From: Limanda limanda
Taxonomy: Eukaryota; Chordata; Actinopteri; Pleuronectiformes; Pleuronectidae
Direction: 5' to 3'
Assembly: GCF_963576545.1 (NCBI RefSeq)
Contig: NC_083646.1
Location: 25,994,527-26,058,526, forward strand
Length of the DNA stretch: 64,000 bases
In this document: positions 1 through 12,512 of the stretch, in pieces
Layout of the letters: each line of letters starts with the position of its first letter
Numbering within the stretch: position 1 is the stretch's first letter
Position numbers and translations under genes: made by a program
Notes under the pieces: model-generated
Database searches by the model: none
What the model was told of the DNA's origin: nothing
Seen by the model: only the letters and a program-made list of their open reading frames with translations

Positions 1-1565
1 GGCTTTGGAGACTGTCTTTATTTAAGTCACCAGGGAGAACAATGGAGGAAACAATGGCTGCCACCAGCCGGCAAGGTCTTCACAGCACTGACTCTGTGCT
101 GATCTTTTAAGTGTGACGGTCCAGTTCAATTTGAAGTACTGTATAACAAGCCGCTCATGCAGAAGTTAAAAGCTTGTTTATTTTCCTCCAGTGACAGGGA
201 GTTGGTTGTTGTACTGCAGGGTTTTACACACTGTATGAATAGCTGTGGTACCATGTCTGGTAAGGATTTAGTCTAAGCAAATCATTCTGGCAACAGTTGG
301 TTGCATAAATAAAAGTAAATCATGGCTTAAATTATGAGTTTTGTGGCTGATCTTAATGAAGAGTTTGAGAAGAAGTGTTTGCTCCTCCTAATCATGGGCG
401 ACACGGGTGATTTAAAGAGTTATAATAGACATTTTGGTAACAAACAGTTTGTCTCCCTGTTGCAGTGGTGATAGAGGAAGATGTGTCTTAATACTGATTT
501 ACGTTTGTTTCCTCCATGGAGGCAGGCTGCAGCAGGAAGTGGGGGCATGGCCGACAGGCGTTACCCATGGCCCCCTGCTGATATTCCTTTAAAAAGTGAA
601 ACTTTAATCAAAGTCTCAACATGTTCCCTCCTCTTTTGGTTCACAAATGAGTAAGCAGCAGGGAACTCTGCTGCCCTGTAATTTTGAAAATTAATTAACA
701 TCAATTTTATTTTGCGAAAACCGAATCGAAGTAAATTATAGTCCCAGTGAAGTCTTAAATTTCACACTGAAATAAGAGTGTTAAAATAAAGAAACAATGT
801 GTCAGTGGCTGCACGAGTTCACTGTTCTTCAGCGAGAAGTTTCAAATGAGTTTCCACCAGCATTGGCTCACCACACCAAAAATGACTTACCACATATCAC
901 TCATTATTATTATGTCATATATCTTTTTTAATTTTCCTACAGGAGTTCATGAAATACTAGATCTAATAATATAATCATGTTCTCTGCGGGTGTGGCAAAG
1001 GACACCGGAGGAAAGCAACGACTGCTAAGCTCATTCAGTGTAAACCTTGTGGTGATGATCATGCCAAATAATCAAGATGAGTAACTATTTGTCAGGGAGT
1101 CAACAGGGGTTCATCCCTCATGTTGTAACATAGTACATCTATCTCACTGCCTCCGATTTGCCTGGTTTGTTGAGGTTTATTGTGCAGTAGAAAGTGATTG
1201 GAAACACAAAGGGAGATAGTTGGTGGTAGAGCTCTTCACTGAGACAGATTTCTGGAAAGGCTCCCCAAAACAGATGTGCACAAATTTTTTAAACTGTCTG
1301 AGACTGTAGTGACGCACATCATAGCTTTGACTTTAACGCTAACGTCAGCAGGCTCACAAAGAGGATTCCAACGATGTGATGCTGAGCATGTGTGATAGCC
1401 TGCTGACATGTGCTTATCAAAACTAAATCCAAATCCCAGAAATAGCTGATGGGAAATAGTTGGGAATGGTTTTGAAATGTGAAGACAAAGTTACACAATT
1501 ATCTCAAGGGAGATGCAAATGTGTGCATTGCGATGTGGCTCATGAGTAAACCAGCACCTGAGATC
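1..1565. other. Noncoding stretch, nothing recognised
   Basis: No ORF of note, no RNA gene and no transposon ends were recognised. The sequence is AT-rich and unique-looking, with scattered stops in all frames. Confidence 0.5.
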
Positions 1566-1745
1566 TTAAACAAGTGCTACGGAGTTGCCATCTGGAATTG
1601 TTAATAGGGGACATAGACTAAAGATAGACGACATGACAGCTCCCCAAAAGGGAAGTCAAACCATTTTGATCGCCCCCGGTGGCTGGCTGCAGTATAACTC
1701 ATAAACCATGTCACCTTCATCTTAGTAGATGGGACACGGACAACA
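1566..1745 (-). repeat. Dispersed teleost repeat fragment
   Basis: On the minus strand this reads through a GC-richer stretch around ACTGCAGCCAGCCACC, then GGGGCGATC, then GGGGAGCTGTCATG. I recall this wording as a repeat found in many percomorph transcripts and introns. The sequence near 30118-30545 looks like an adjoining part of the same family; the two share only a short overlap around the GTTTAT motif. No terminal repeats or target duplication are visible, so the class is left open. Confidence 0.45.
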
Positions 1746-2002
1746 CTAAAACGTCAAAGTACAACCTAAATACTTGTTTGGGGGGGTTTCTGTAATTTCC
1801 ACTCCACGATCACTACTGTGCAGATTCTGGCCCCAAATGACATCAAAAGACCAACATGGCTTCACCTGTATCTGCAATATTCTATCTTAATTGTTGTACA
1901 ATGGGACAAAGTGGAGACGCCTACCTATAAGGTCTATGCTACGGCAAAGTGGCAGCAATACAAATGGTAAAGACAACATGTATCAAATGTCACCATAACC
2001 CA

Positions 2003-2376
2003 TCGCTGCTCCCAATTCCACCAGCACATGTCCAACCATGAGCTCTATGAACCCCTTCAATCCGGTTTCAGACCCCACCACAGCACAGAGACGGCCCTCA
2101 TGGCTGCAGACTCTGGCCACATCAGTATCCTCATCCTCCTTGACCTCTCTGCGGCCTTCAAAACAGTCTCCCATACCATCCTCCTAAACTGCATATCAAA
2201 ACACCTCAACCTTACTGGAACAGCTCTCACCTGGTTCCAATCTTACCTCTCCAACAGGAACAGTTAACCACCATCAATGGTTCTATGTCCTCTCCAGCCC
2301 CAGTCGACCAAGGTGTCCCGCAAGGCTCAGTGCTGGGCCCCTTCTCTTCGCCATCTACATGCATTATTATTATTAC
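2003..2376 (+). mobile_element. L2-type LINE, reverse transcriptase fragment with deletions
   Basis: Plus-strand translation gives reverse-transcriptase motifs [13 protein letters not shown], then [19 protein letters not shown], then [17 protein letters not shown]. Compared with the longer copy at 3494-5527, about eight codons (LKITNDLL region) are missing between TETAL and AADSG. A stop at 2265-2267 falls before the GVPQGS block, which lies in another frame. The sequence then jumps straight into an ATT-repeat tail at about 2362-2375, so all of the C-terminal half and the YADD catalytic box are absent. It is a dead fragment, older than its neighbour. Confidence 0.8.
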
Positions 2377-3236
2377 CAAAGTCAGAATGATTCAACTTCT
2401 GGTTACTATGTTAATATTAGGTTTTATTGTAGCAGTTCCCAAGAGTTGACTAAAAGCCAAAAAAGTACTAGTTGCAGTAGTAAATTCAAGGATCCATCAA
2501 AGTATCAAGATTTATCCTAGACCATTGATTAGCAGGTATGTATCAACACACCAACTCAAGTTCCCAGTCAGGTCTAAGCCACAGGGAACCAAGAGGACCT
2601 TTGAAAACATTATTCTTGCTGGAAATCTTTGGCCTTGGTCCACCCAAGTTTACCTGCTGGTTGCAAATGGATATATATAATATATATACTGTATATATAT
2701 ATTTGAACACATAAGATATGTGTAGAGGGAGGGTCTCTGGAGTGATACGTCAAACACAAGATGATGTCCCATCCCAACCAATGAAGAAAATATTGTGTGA
2801 GCTTTATAAGTCTGAAATAAATATGATAATTTATTGTCAAATTAAAGAAGGGGTTAATATTCTCTCTTTCGGAGAGTTGTCAGGGATGAACTTAGTCATC
2901 GGATTGTTCATCTTCCATCTTAGAGTGGAAAGTTTTAAAAACAAAAGCTGTATCATCTCCTTGACTGTTTATAATTACAGTATTAAAATGGAAACGGCAC
3001 ACTGTATTTGAAGTCTTGTGTCTTTAAAAAACTCAGCTGCCTCAAACATCTTGCTTTCCATGTGTTTTCAACCATGATTTAGTGAATTTGTCAAAGCTCA
3101 CCTGCTCCCATGACACTCCTCTGTTTCCCCCCAAGCAGCAGATGTCAACACGGCCCAGATGTGTAGGTGCATGCGATTAATTAGTCCAGGACTCGCTATG
3201 ATCTCTCTTCAAAGGCACTGACCCACCACAGACACA
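2377..3236. other. Noncoding stretch between two LINE copies
   Basis: Contains a short AT-alternating tract near 2671-2703. The small ORFs here have no protein-like features. No gene is seen. Confidence 0.45.
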
Positions 3237-3270
3237 TCTCTTTCTCTCTCTCTCCCTCTCTCTCTCTCTC
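3237..3270. repeat. CT microsatellite
   Basis: Imperfect CT dinucleotide tract broken by a TTT and a CCC. It generates meaningless Arg/Glu-rich ORFs on the minus strand. Confidence 0.85.
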
Positions 3271-3493
3271 GCCATGGCCCCCAACACCACTGACCAGCCC
3301 CACACCCAGGGCAAATATTTGGAGAAAAAGCAATGAAGCCTGAAACACTCGTACAATCATACAATTGTATAACTTCATCTATGAGAACCTTTAACTGATC
3401 ATTTCTTCTGTCCAAACTGTAACTCAAAGGTCGTTTTCAAACCTGAAAGACAATAACCAAGGTCCAAGTCTTTGTTACATCGTTTACATTTGA

Positions 3494-5527
3494 TCTGGTT
3501 ACTTTAACCAAAAGACTGGTCTCACTGTCCACCATGACATGTACAAAAATCATATCTTACAGTATAAGGACTCTATCGCTTCTGCCAAATCCACTTATTA
3601 TTCCAGTCTTATTTGTTCCAACCATGGCAACTCCAAGGCACTCTTTTCACTCCTCAACAAAATCCTTCAACCCCCAGATCTCCTACCCCCCCACCTGTAC
3701 TCTTCGGACACGTGTGACTCCCTTCTTCAGTTTTTTAATCAGAAAGTTAAAAAAATTCACCAGCACTTGAGCACCACTCCCTCACTTGCCCCCTCCTCTG
3801 AACCTCTCCCCTACAGTCTGCCATTTTCCTCTTTCTATCTCCCTGATCCCTCTGCTATCTCTGATCTCATCTGTAAATCAAAACCATCCACATGCCAGTT
3901 AGATCCCCTACCTACTGCCCTGGTCATATCCTGCCTCCCCTCACTGCTCCCTCTTATTGCTGCTATCATCCACTCCTCTCTCACTACTGGTTCATTTCCC
4001 GCACCCCTCAAAACGGCTGCTGTCTCCCCAATCCTCAAAAAACCTGGTTCAGATCCCAACAACTTTAATAACCTCCGCCCCATCTCCAACCTATCTTTCA
4101 TCTCCAAAATACTTGAGAAAATCGTTGCTTCTCAACTCCATTCCCATCTATCTCAAAACAGTTTATATGAACAGTTCCAATCTGGTTTCCGTACCCGCCA
4201 TAGCACTGAAACGGCCCTTCTGAAAATCACCAACGACCTCCTTATTGCAGCTGATTCCGGTTTACTATCCATCCTCATCCTCCTTGACCTGAGTGCGGCC
4301 TTCGACACAATCTCCCACACCATCCTCCTCAACAGATTATCCTCCATCGGCATCACTGGCATCCCCCTTGACTGGTTCCACTCCTATCTCTGAGACCGCA
4401 CTCAGTTCATCCAACTCAAATCCTTCCGTTCCCAACCGTCCCCTGTCTCCTCTGGTGTCCCCAAGGGCTCTGTCCTGGGTCCCCTCCTTTTCATTACTTA
4501 CCTCCTTCCCCTTGGCCTTATTTTCCGTAAATTCAATATTCTTTTTCACTGCTACGCGGATGACACCCAGCTCTACCTCTCCACCAAACCCAACTCCATT
4601 CTTCCTCCCTCATCCTTGACAGATTGCCTTTCTGCACTTCATACCTGGTTCACCTCAAACTTCCTCAAACTTAACAGTGATAAAACCGAAATCCTTTTAG
4701 TCGGTACTAAATCCACTCTACTCAAAGTTGACAGTTTTTCCCTCTCAATTGACAGCTCCATAGTTTCCCCCTCCCCCCAGGTAAAGAGTCTGGGTGTCAT
4801 CGTCGATGGCTCACTCTCCTTCAAATCTCATATCAACATCACCACCCGCACCGCCTACTTCCATCTCCGTAACATAAATCGCCTCCGTCCCTCCCTCACC
4901 CCCCATACCACCTCTATTCTTGTACATAGCCTTGTCACCTCCCGTATCGACTACTGTAATTTTCTCCTCTTTGGTCTCCCCCAGAAATCCCTCCATAAAC
5001 TCCAACTGGTCCAGAACTCAGCTGCCCGTATCATCTCCCTCACCCCCTCGTTCCACCACATCACCCCCATCCTACAGCAACTCCACTGGCTTCCAATTCA
5101 CTTCCGTATCAACTTTAAAATTCTTCTTCATACCTTTAAAGCCATCCACAACCTTGCCCCTCCCTACCTGTCTGACCTCCTTCACACTGCCACCTCCACC
5201 CGCTCCCTCAGATCCTCCTCTTCCATCCATCTAACTGTCCCCTCTGCCCGGCTTACCACCATGGGGAGCAGAGCTTTCAGCCGCTCTGCTCCCAAACTCT
5301 GGAACTCACTCCCACCTGACATCCGAAACATTGACTCCTTCCCTCAGTTCAAATCCTCTCTCAAAACCCACCTTTTCAGGATTGCATTCTCACTGTAGTT
5401 GCCATGCTGTTTTTACTTGCACTTTTAATTTTAATTGTTTTGTTATTTGTTTGCTCCTGTTTTAAATTGTAAAGCGTCCTTGAGTGACATGAAAGGCGCT
5501 GTGAAATAAAATGTATTATTATTATTT
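3494..5527 (+). mobile_element. L2-type LINE, 5'-truncated with nearly open ORF2
   Basis: One plus-strand frame is open from 3494 to the TAG after 5398, except for a single TGA at 4391-4393. The protein part is the reverse transcriptase and C-terminal region of a non-LTR retrotransposon. In order it shows KTGLTVHHDMY, the fingers/palm block [42 protein letters not shown], the catalytic box YADD at 4553-4564, KTEILLVG, and the C-terminal [10 protein letters not shown] and LRSSSS blocks. The endonuclease domain is missing, so the copy is 5'-truncated, as is usual for LINEs. The 3' UTR ends in AAAGCGTCCTTGAGTGACAT, a TATAAATA-like variant and (ATT)n at about 5512-5526, which is the usual L2 tail. 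No clear target duplication is visible. The copy cannot make a full enzyme but is young compared with the other LINE pieces here. Assignment to L2 rests on the tail and the RT motifs. Confidence 0.9.
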
Positions 5528-7402
5528 TAGTTTCACATTTTAATTTAGGGAGCAGACTAAAGACTTTTGTATGAGATACTTACGTGCAGTTGCCATCCCC
5601 TACGTGGGCTGCGTCTACCTACATTACATTTGACATGATTGGTTTGTAGACAGGAGAGCATCTCACGTCTGCTTTTTGTCAATTTAGCTCTTGTTCTTGA
5701 ATAAAGTGTATATAAAAAAAGTAGTCTTTTCATTAGAATGGAGAAAATGAATCAACCAGTTCACTTTGTAAATTTTATTGTCAACATCACTTTGGAATTA
5801 CTACCAGCAAAACGAACATCCTTGTCGTTCAAAAAGGCAAAAAGTACAAGCAATCCTTTGAGCCACTCCTGCTGCTTGTTCTTCTTCTATTATCAAATGC
5901 CACCGCAACTTCCTGCAATTGGTCAAAAAGTTCTAACTATCCAGAATAAATTTCACACTGCAAATAATCCCAACATATTTCAGTTTGATCCTGGGTGAGA
6001 TCACCTCTATAGGCCAGACAAAATGTTGGTCCATGTGTCCGACCTGTGGTCTGTGACACCTTTTACACCTGTCTTGGTTCAGACTAAACTGAAAAGTCCA
6101 AAGGTCCACACCAAACAAGGTAGTTGTGAAAACCTGCCAGGTCGATTACCCATTATGGTCCCACAGTAAGGTACTTTACCTAATGATGTTTTAGCACCAT
6201 GCTGCAGTGTTCAAATGTGCAAGCTACACCACAGTATTTTTACCAGCACTAACTTAGCTAACATTGCTTAATACAAGCAGTTTTACATACTGATCACTAG
6301 TAAACTTGCATGTAAACTAGGATTGCCAACATCTCATCATTAATCAGCACAGTGGCCAATCTGCTGTGATGACTAACATATATATTCTACCCTAATCTGT
6401 AGCATGTATACCAGTCAACTACTTTCTCCAACTACTCCTGAGATTCAGAAGTTCATTGACGCCTGAGAGTAATTTGATCAGGGCCTGGAAGTTAAAAAGA
6501 TGATCATTTTATAATCTAACAATGTCAACTAGTTCAGGCAGTCTAAAAGAATGCAGAACTTCTTGGGCTTTTATCGCAAGTCGGCCTTATTGCCACGTGT
6601 GTCCTGGAGACAGTAGGATACATCTAGTGGAGGGTTTTTGGACGTTTTCAGTCCATATGCACACCAGAGTACTGTTGTTGCCCAGAACTACTCACACAAC
6701 TGGCTAGAGCACCACTCTTTGTGGTCATGCTGTGGAGCTCTGGGGGCTTTCCTCTGGTAACTGGCATGTCCACTCGGGCCTTGGTCCCTGTGTTTCCCTC
6801 CAACTGATTTTCTTCCCATCTCCAAAGGTCTGATCCTCCCTACCAGCCACGCCATTGGTCAATCAAAACTATGCGTTTTGCCCAGGTTCAGCCAGGTGCA
6901 GATAATTAGTTATGAGAAAGTGGTCTGATGTCCAGCAGGAGGAAATAAGGCTAATAAAATGCACACTTAAAAGCCTGCAATAAAATCCATCACAGCGAAA
7001 CATAAAAGCAGTTTAAAATCATTAAAAAATGCAATAAAAAAAAAATCAATCAATGAAGAAATATAAAAAATGTAAATGTAGAAGCACATAAAAACAGAAC
7101 CAAAGACCTTAAATCCTTTATAACGACTCTGACAGAACTTATAATTCTGGTGTGTAACATTTCCCCAAACGAAGACTTGGCTAACTGTCCCTGGAGATGC
7201 CTGCCAGTTGGACTGATTGGAAATTGGTTGGACCAGGCTCGCCTGAACAAGGATCTGGGTGTTGAAAGAATGAAAAAAAAATATATATAAAATGGGTCAT
7301 TGCTCATTGCACATTACATCTTTTGTATTTATGTTTTCCCTGTGAATGACTTTTATTTGGGTTGGCAATGAATAAACAGACAAATACATAGAGAGGCATG
7401 TT
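5528..7402. other. Noncoding stretch, nothing recognised
   Basis: No convincing exon or transposon boundary. Small ORFs at 5738-5998 and 6522-6707 lack protein-like composition or flanking splice signals. Confidence 0.45.
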
Positions 7403-7554
<152 letters not shown>

Positions 7555-7858
7555 CTGTTTGCAAATGTTGACTTGACTGAAATATCATATGAAGAACATT
7601 GTGTTTAATCTCTGTTGGGGAGAAGTTGTTGCACATGTTTTTTTGTTTTTTACCTCCTCTTTAGATTAATGATATGGGTGTTTTCATATGAGTAGATTAC
7701 ATTTTTTATTTTCGTTGTGTTTGACCTGACTCTGATGTGTTAAGGTTGCATAGGAGAAAACTACTACTCACTCTTTAAACTACTTTAAAGAGTGATTCCC
7801 AAATACCTGTTACTTCTTTGGAAGATTAATGTTTAATACAAAATGCATCACATAATCA

Positions 7859-8020
7859 CTTTTCTAGTCTTATTGACCGTTCATAGCAATTTAAACTACA
7901 AGTCGCATTCACCCATTTACACACATATTCATACAGACCTTTAATTTTTTTTACATACACCGTCAGCACAGCTGTTGGGGAAATTTGGGGTTCAGTATCT
8001 TGCTCAAGTACAGTCCCTGA
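7859..8020 (-). mobile_element. tRNA-derived SINE, decayed 3' part
   Basis: Read on the minus strand, it matches the body of the SINE at 54487-54757: the 'cttgggcaagatactgaac' segment in degraded form, the GTGTGAATGGGTGAATG segment, and the tail segment before the 3' end. The tRNA-like head with the polymerase III A and B boxes is missing. It is strongly diverged. Confidence 0.65.
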
Positions 8021-8035
8021 AATATGTTTAGACTC

Positions 8036-9740
8036 TCAATGGTTAATGGATGACCTTCTTCAACCATGTGTACTCTTACCTGACGCAAAAGAAAAGGTAT
8101 ATGTCTGGTCCCTCTTAACCGGGTACGTTTACAAGTAATGATGCCTTCTTGGCTAGCTTGCTTACTTTTACCCGTTAGGCCTCATTCAGGACTCATCTGT
8201 ATTATGTTTCAAACCGCTGGTGATTTGACATCTACTGCCACACCCACTGCACCCATTGCATCTAGTCACCAGAGATAAACATTAAACGTTGGTGGTCAGT
8301 AAATACCTCCTGACTGTAAAGTGGCACAACAGACCTCACACAACAACATTGAAACGTTTATCCTTTATTCTTTGTGTCTTCTTCATGCAAGTGTTTCAAA
8401 TAACATTTACTAGTCTGTGTTTAATGCACAAACTTGTCAAAAATCTCTCCTTAGAGACTGATAAGTGCAACCTGTTCATGGAGTGGTGAGTGTTTTCGTG
8501 TGATTTGTTAATTGACACTGTTCCACTGATCCTCGGGACACTACTGGAAAACACATTGACAGAGGTGCATGATCCATCTCCAAGAAACTAAGGATGTGCT
8601 CCAGGGTGGCGGCTACTTACTAAACTAGTACAAAATACAGCCGAACTCAATGCTAAGCCAATTTTACAAACATGACAATGGCTCGAAAATAAGGTCTGAA
8701 AGATGAAAAAAAAGTGTAAAACCCGATAGATTAGGTCACATGCCCTGTCATTATAGTGGAAAACAAGATTTTACTAAATGGATCGAAAAGAACATCAGAC
8801 TGCCAACAAGGTCAGAGGGTACAAACAAAAGGGCAGCACCTCCTGTTAATAAATTGATGCGGAAAGTGCAAAACTGTGCACATTCAACATTCCTATTGGC
8901 ATGTATTGTTTTGTTTGTATGCCCTTTGGAATCGCCTTGGGTCCTGAGTGGCCATTTTGGGAACTGCAAGTGCCAGTTCAAATTAAATACCTGGACGGCA
9001 ATACAACCACACCCTGAATAAATGAGAGCAGTGACAAATATACCATCCCTCAAAGAAAAAAATGTGCGCTAAACTTTGTTAAGTACATGAGATGATTAAT
9101 TCCCAATATGCCGTTGAACACAAGGGCATTGTGCAGCTTGCTGGAAAGTGGAGCTGAGTGGCAAAGGAAACATGAATACGTGATCGGAATGGGAAAAGAA
9201 TAGGCAAAACGTACAAAGAGTCTCTTTTAAGGTCCAGTGTTGAAATTCCATTACCCAGCCTTCCTATTAAAAGACGCTTGAAAAGATGGACTATGAGCAG
9301 TTGCAGCTGCAGCTCCTAATAGAAAGGCTTCACCCACCAGGAGACCAGAGGATGACCCAGCCATTGTAGAACTTGAAAGAGGAACTGACCTGTCGGTGGC
9401 CAAATGGAAGGTAAATAGATTGTCATATGATATGTGATATGGATTGTCCATCCGCTCAGTTGACAGGGGCAACAAATATGATGTTTTGGCCACACATGAC
9501 CAGAATCATTGAGTCACATATGCAGTGCTGCAAGTCATGTCCGTTACCAATAACCATAGTGGACTCTTGAAATTGTCCGACTATACAGGATAATTGATTT
9601 TGGGTCCCCTCTGACTATTGCCAGTCCAAAGCTGATTTGCACAGATTATTTGACCAGTGATCTTGTAGTGTGAGGACTTTACAAACATAATGTTACAGAT
9701 CTGTTTGGAATCCCCCCAATTTTGAATCGTAAATGTGATT
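8036..9740. other. Noncoding stretch, nothing recognised
   Basis: The ORFs at 8740-9021 (plus) and 8751-9053 (minus) overlap on opposite strands and neither looks like a conserved domain. No transposon ends seen. Confidence 0.4.
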
Positions 9741-9744
9741 TTTA

Positions 9745-10196
9745 AGTAAGTACATTATTCATGTATCTGTTTTTGCCTAGATTTAATTTCTGTAACTTTT
9801 TACTTACTCAATTACACTTTGGAAAACATCTGTACTTTTTTACTCCGCTACAGTTTTAGATAGCATTGAGCTACATGTACACTCTGTTGTTTTTTCCATA
9901 TCGAGAGGGGAATAGGTTCACTGATCCAATAGAGAGGAAAGCTTCATGCAGCTGCAGCATCACTGGTTAGGAAACACCTGAAATGGCTTCATGAAAGGGC
10001 CCCACTGAGACTCAGCCATGATGATGTAAAACACTAGGGTTGCATTAGGGAATAGGCTGCACTCGTCTTTTAAAACTTAAACTACATTAAAATAGTACTT
10101 TCACTCAAGTAGAAAAGTTATTGTGGTATTTTTTAATTTGACTTCAGTATGTTGTACTTTTACTTAAAAGAAAATGTTTGAATACTTCCTCCACTG
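9745..10196. mobile_element. hAT-type MITE, decayed
   Basis: The right end reads ACTTCCTCCACTG, close to the right end of the intact hAT element at 26196-27158 (CTTCCTCCACCACTG). Both elements carry many TACTTTTACTTAAG-like subterminal motifs facing inward. Here the left end (about 9745) has lost the CAGTGGTGG start, although the TTTTTACTCCGCTAC motif shared with the other element survives near 9836-9852. No target duplication can be recognised. Confidence 0.6.
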
Positions 10197-12447
10197 TTGG
10201 CTTTTGTTAAGGTAATGAAAGAGACAGCTGCAAGATCCTATGAGATGCTTTGTCATTACAGCAACACACTGAAGCTGCCACGTCTTAGAGGGAAATCCTC
10301 GTCACAGCTGTGCCTGTGAGTTGCACTATCTTGCTCAACAAAATTGATCACTTCCTTTGGGAGTGAGTAAGAATTCAAACACTTACAAATTATTATTTTG
10401 TGACTGTGATTTAACATTAATACTCAGTGATGCATTGCATCCTTAAATGTCTTATTCATTTGTTCATTTTGATCGGTTGGTAGAGGATGTGGATTGCAGG
10501 CCAGAGCTTTACAGGACCATGGTTTTCATAGTTTATTAGTTTTATAGTTTGTTTATTTTACATAGTGGCTTTATTCACTAATATTATTGGAAATCATGTT
10601 AAGTCTGGAGTCAGCCATGAATGCTCAGTGTTCACCTGCTGCATAACCTCTTTCCATATTTAAGTTTTTTGGTGCCTCTAACCTCCCTCTCAGCAGCTGA
10701 CCTATGTAGAATGAGTCACTATGACGACACGGAAGCATCTCTGCAGATCTAACACACTCAGCGATGTGAGTGGAGGCCAGTGTGTATTGCAGACAGTCAC
10801 AGACCTGAAACCTATGATGCTATGATGCCTATCAATGTGTGTGTGGCTTAAACCAAAATCTGTACAAGCACTCTGTAGCTCTGTCCGAAAAGCCAATGTA
10901 TGCCAATTAGACGCAACTATGTAACACGTGACCTTATTGCGCAATCTAGTGACTTCCAGCTTCATTTCAGAGAGCTAATAGTTACTTCTGGTCAGATTTT
11001 TTTTTGTAACACTGCTCGCTGCATCACTTAATCACTTAAATTAACTCACACGTGAATAAAACCCATTGATTTATTTAGATTTTTTTCCTACTTACTTACT
11101 TTCTTAATTCGTACTTTCTTGTTATAGCTCCTGTCCATCTCCTCTGTCTGGTTTTCGATGTATTTATGTTTCTCTTTGTATTCATGTACTTATCCACCCA
11201 CTCACCAGGGTTACTTTAACTGAGGGCTGTTTCTCATCTCTACACACCCTGTTTGAAACATGGCTAAATACAGCTGAACCACTCCACATTTTTATCCTGC
11301 AACTCTTTATCTATGCACTCTCTCATCTGTCCTTAACTTGTCTTCAAACTTCCTCCAAGTGTGTCTCTTATCTTACAGCTTAGTCAGTTTGATCAAAGAA
11401 AATGACATCAAATGATCTGCAGGTTTCTTTTTAATTTGAATGTTTGCTGCCCTTTTAGAGTTAGGGTTAGTAATCCTGGAAAAGCTAGCAGGAGCAGGCT
11501 ACACTTTGAAAATGTTCAACCAAGTTCGTACACCGGGGCGAGGGGGGGCTATAGCCCTGTCACAAATCTATACAGCCCATTCCAGCCCGCTCAGGCAGTT
11601 TAGTTGGCGTTTATTTTTTGATAATTAATACATAAATAAGGAAACTTGCTCCCAATCTAATCCTGGTTCGCAATTTCACCATATGACGTGTGTGTGTGTG
11701 TGTGGTGAGGGGGGTAAATGCTTGTGCGTATTAGTTTAGCTTGTGATCCATAGCCATAAGTGCTGGAAGAAGCACAGATAGTAGAAGAACATTGGAACCA
11801 ATGCATCGCATTGTGTCCTGTATATAGTGAGCTGTGAAAGTGAAAATTATTTTTGTTTGCAAAAGCAGTATACTTGTTTACCAGTATGTTAAAAGTTAGT
11901 CAGTCAAAAGTCCCACATACTGTACAACTTTGTTTTATAGAGCTTTTTTCCCATTACTTTTCTTATATTTATCTGTGGCTCCCTTCCTGAAAACTCTCAT
12001 AGTTTCCACTGATTGATCCTGCTATATACAAAGCTCCCGGCCTGATTAAGAGCACAGGTAAGATCCAGGAAAGCGCTGTGGGGTTGTAAGAATTTGGAGC
12101 TAAGATTAGGATCTGATCCTTGCAGCTGAGGAGTTTGGAGTTGTCAACTGAAGAGAACCTCCCTTAGAAAAACCTACAATTCAACATAAATTCTTGGCAA
12201 GATGATTAACCTGTGAGGTCACAGATTAAAGACAGAGAAAATTTCAGCCCACTGACGCCAAATCCGTGACCGACAGTATAAATTACATAAAACTCTCTTA
12301 TTATCAAATCATCATTGTTACATTCTTAAACTGGCCTTCCCTTGTGTGAAATCAGTCTCCAATCTTGTGATTTTCAAATTTTTTTTATTAAACCATTTTC
12401 CCAAACCCAGATCATGTACACGAGACTTAATAATTATAAAATGAATA
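10197..12447. other. Noncoding stretch, nothing recognised
   Basis: AT-rich DNA with a short GT run near 11688-11703 and a two-unit TTAGGG-like motif near 11459-11470. No gene is seen on either strand. Confidence 0.45.
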
Positions 12448-12512
12448 ATGATGATAACTTTATTTTTATAGCACCTTTCGAAGCAAAGTTACAAAATGCT
12501 TTACAAAAGTTC
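12448..12512 (-). repeat. Retroposon 3' tail fragment
   Basis: The wording ACTTTATTTTTATAGCACCT followed by a CTTTACAAAA segment is the inverted 3' end typical of fish LINE/SINE elements. The rest of the element is not present. Confidence 0.45.

Noticed and set aside
3957..5234. Other-frame ORFs within the L2 element on both strands
   Set aside because: Shadows of the single L2 reading frame; the pyrimidine-rich coding strand leaves other frames open.
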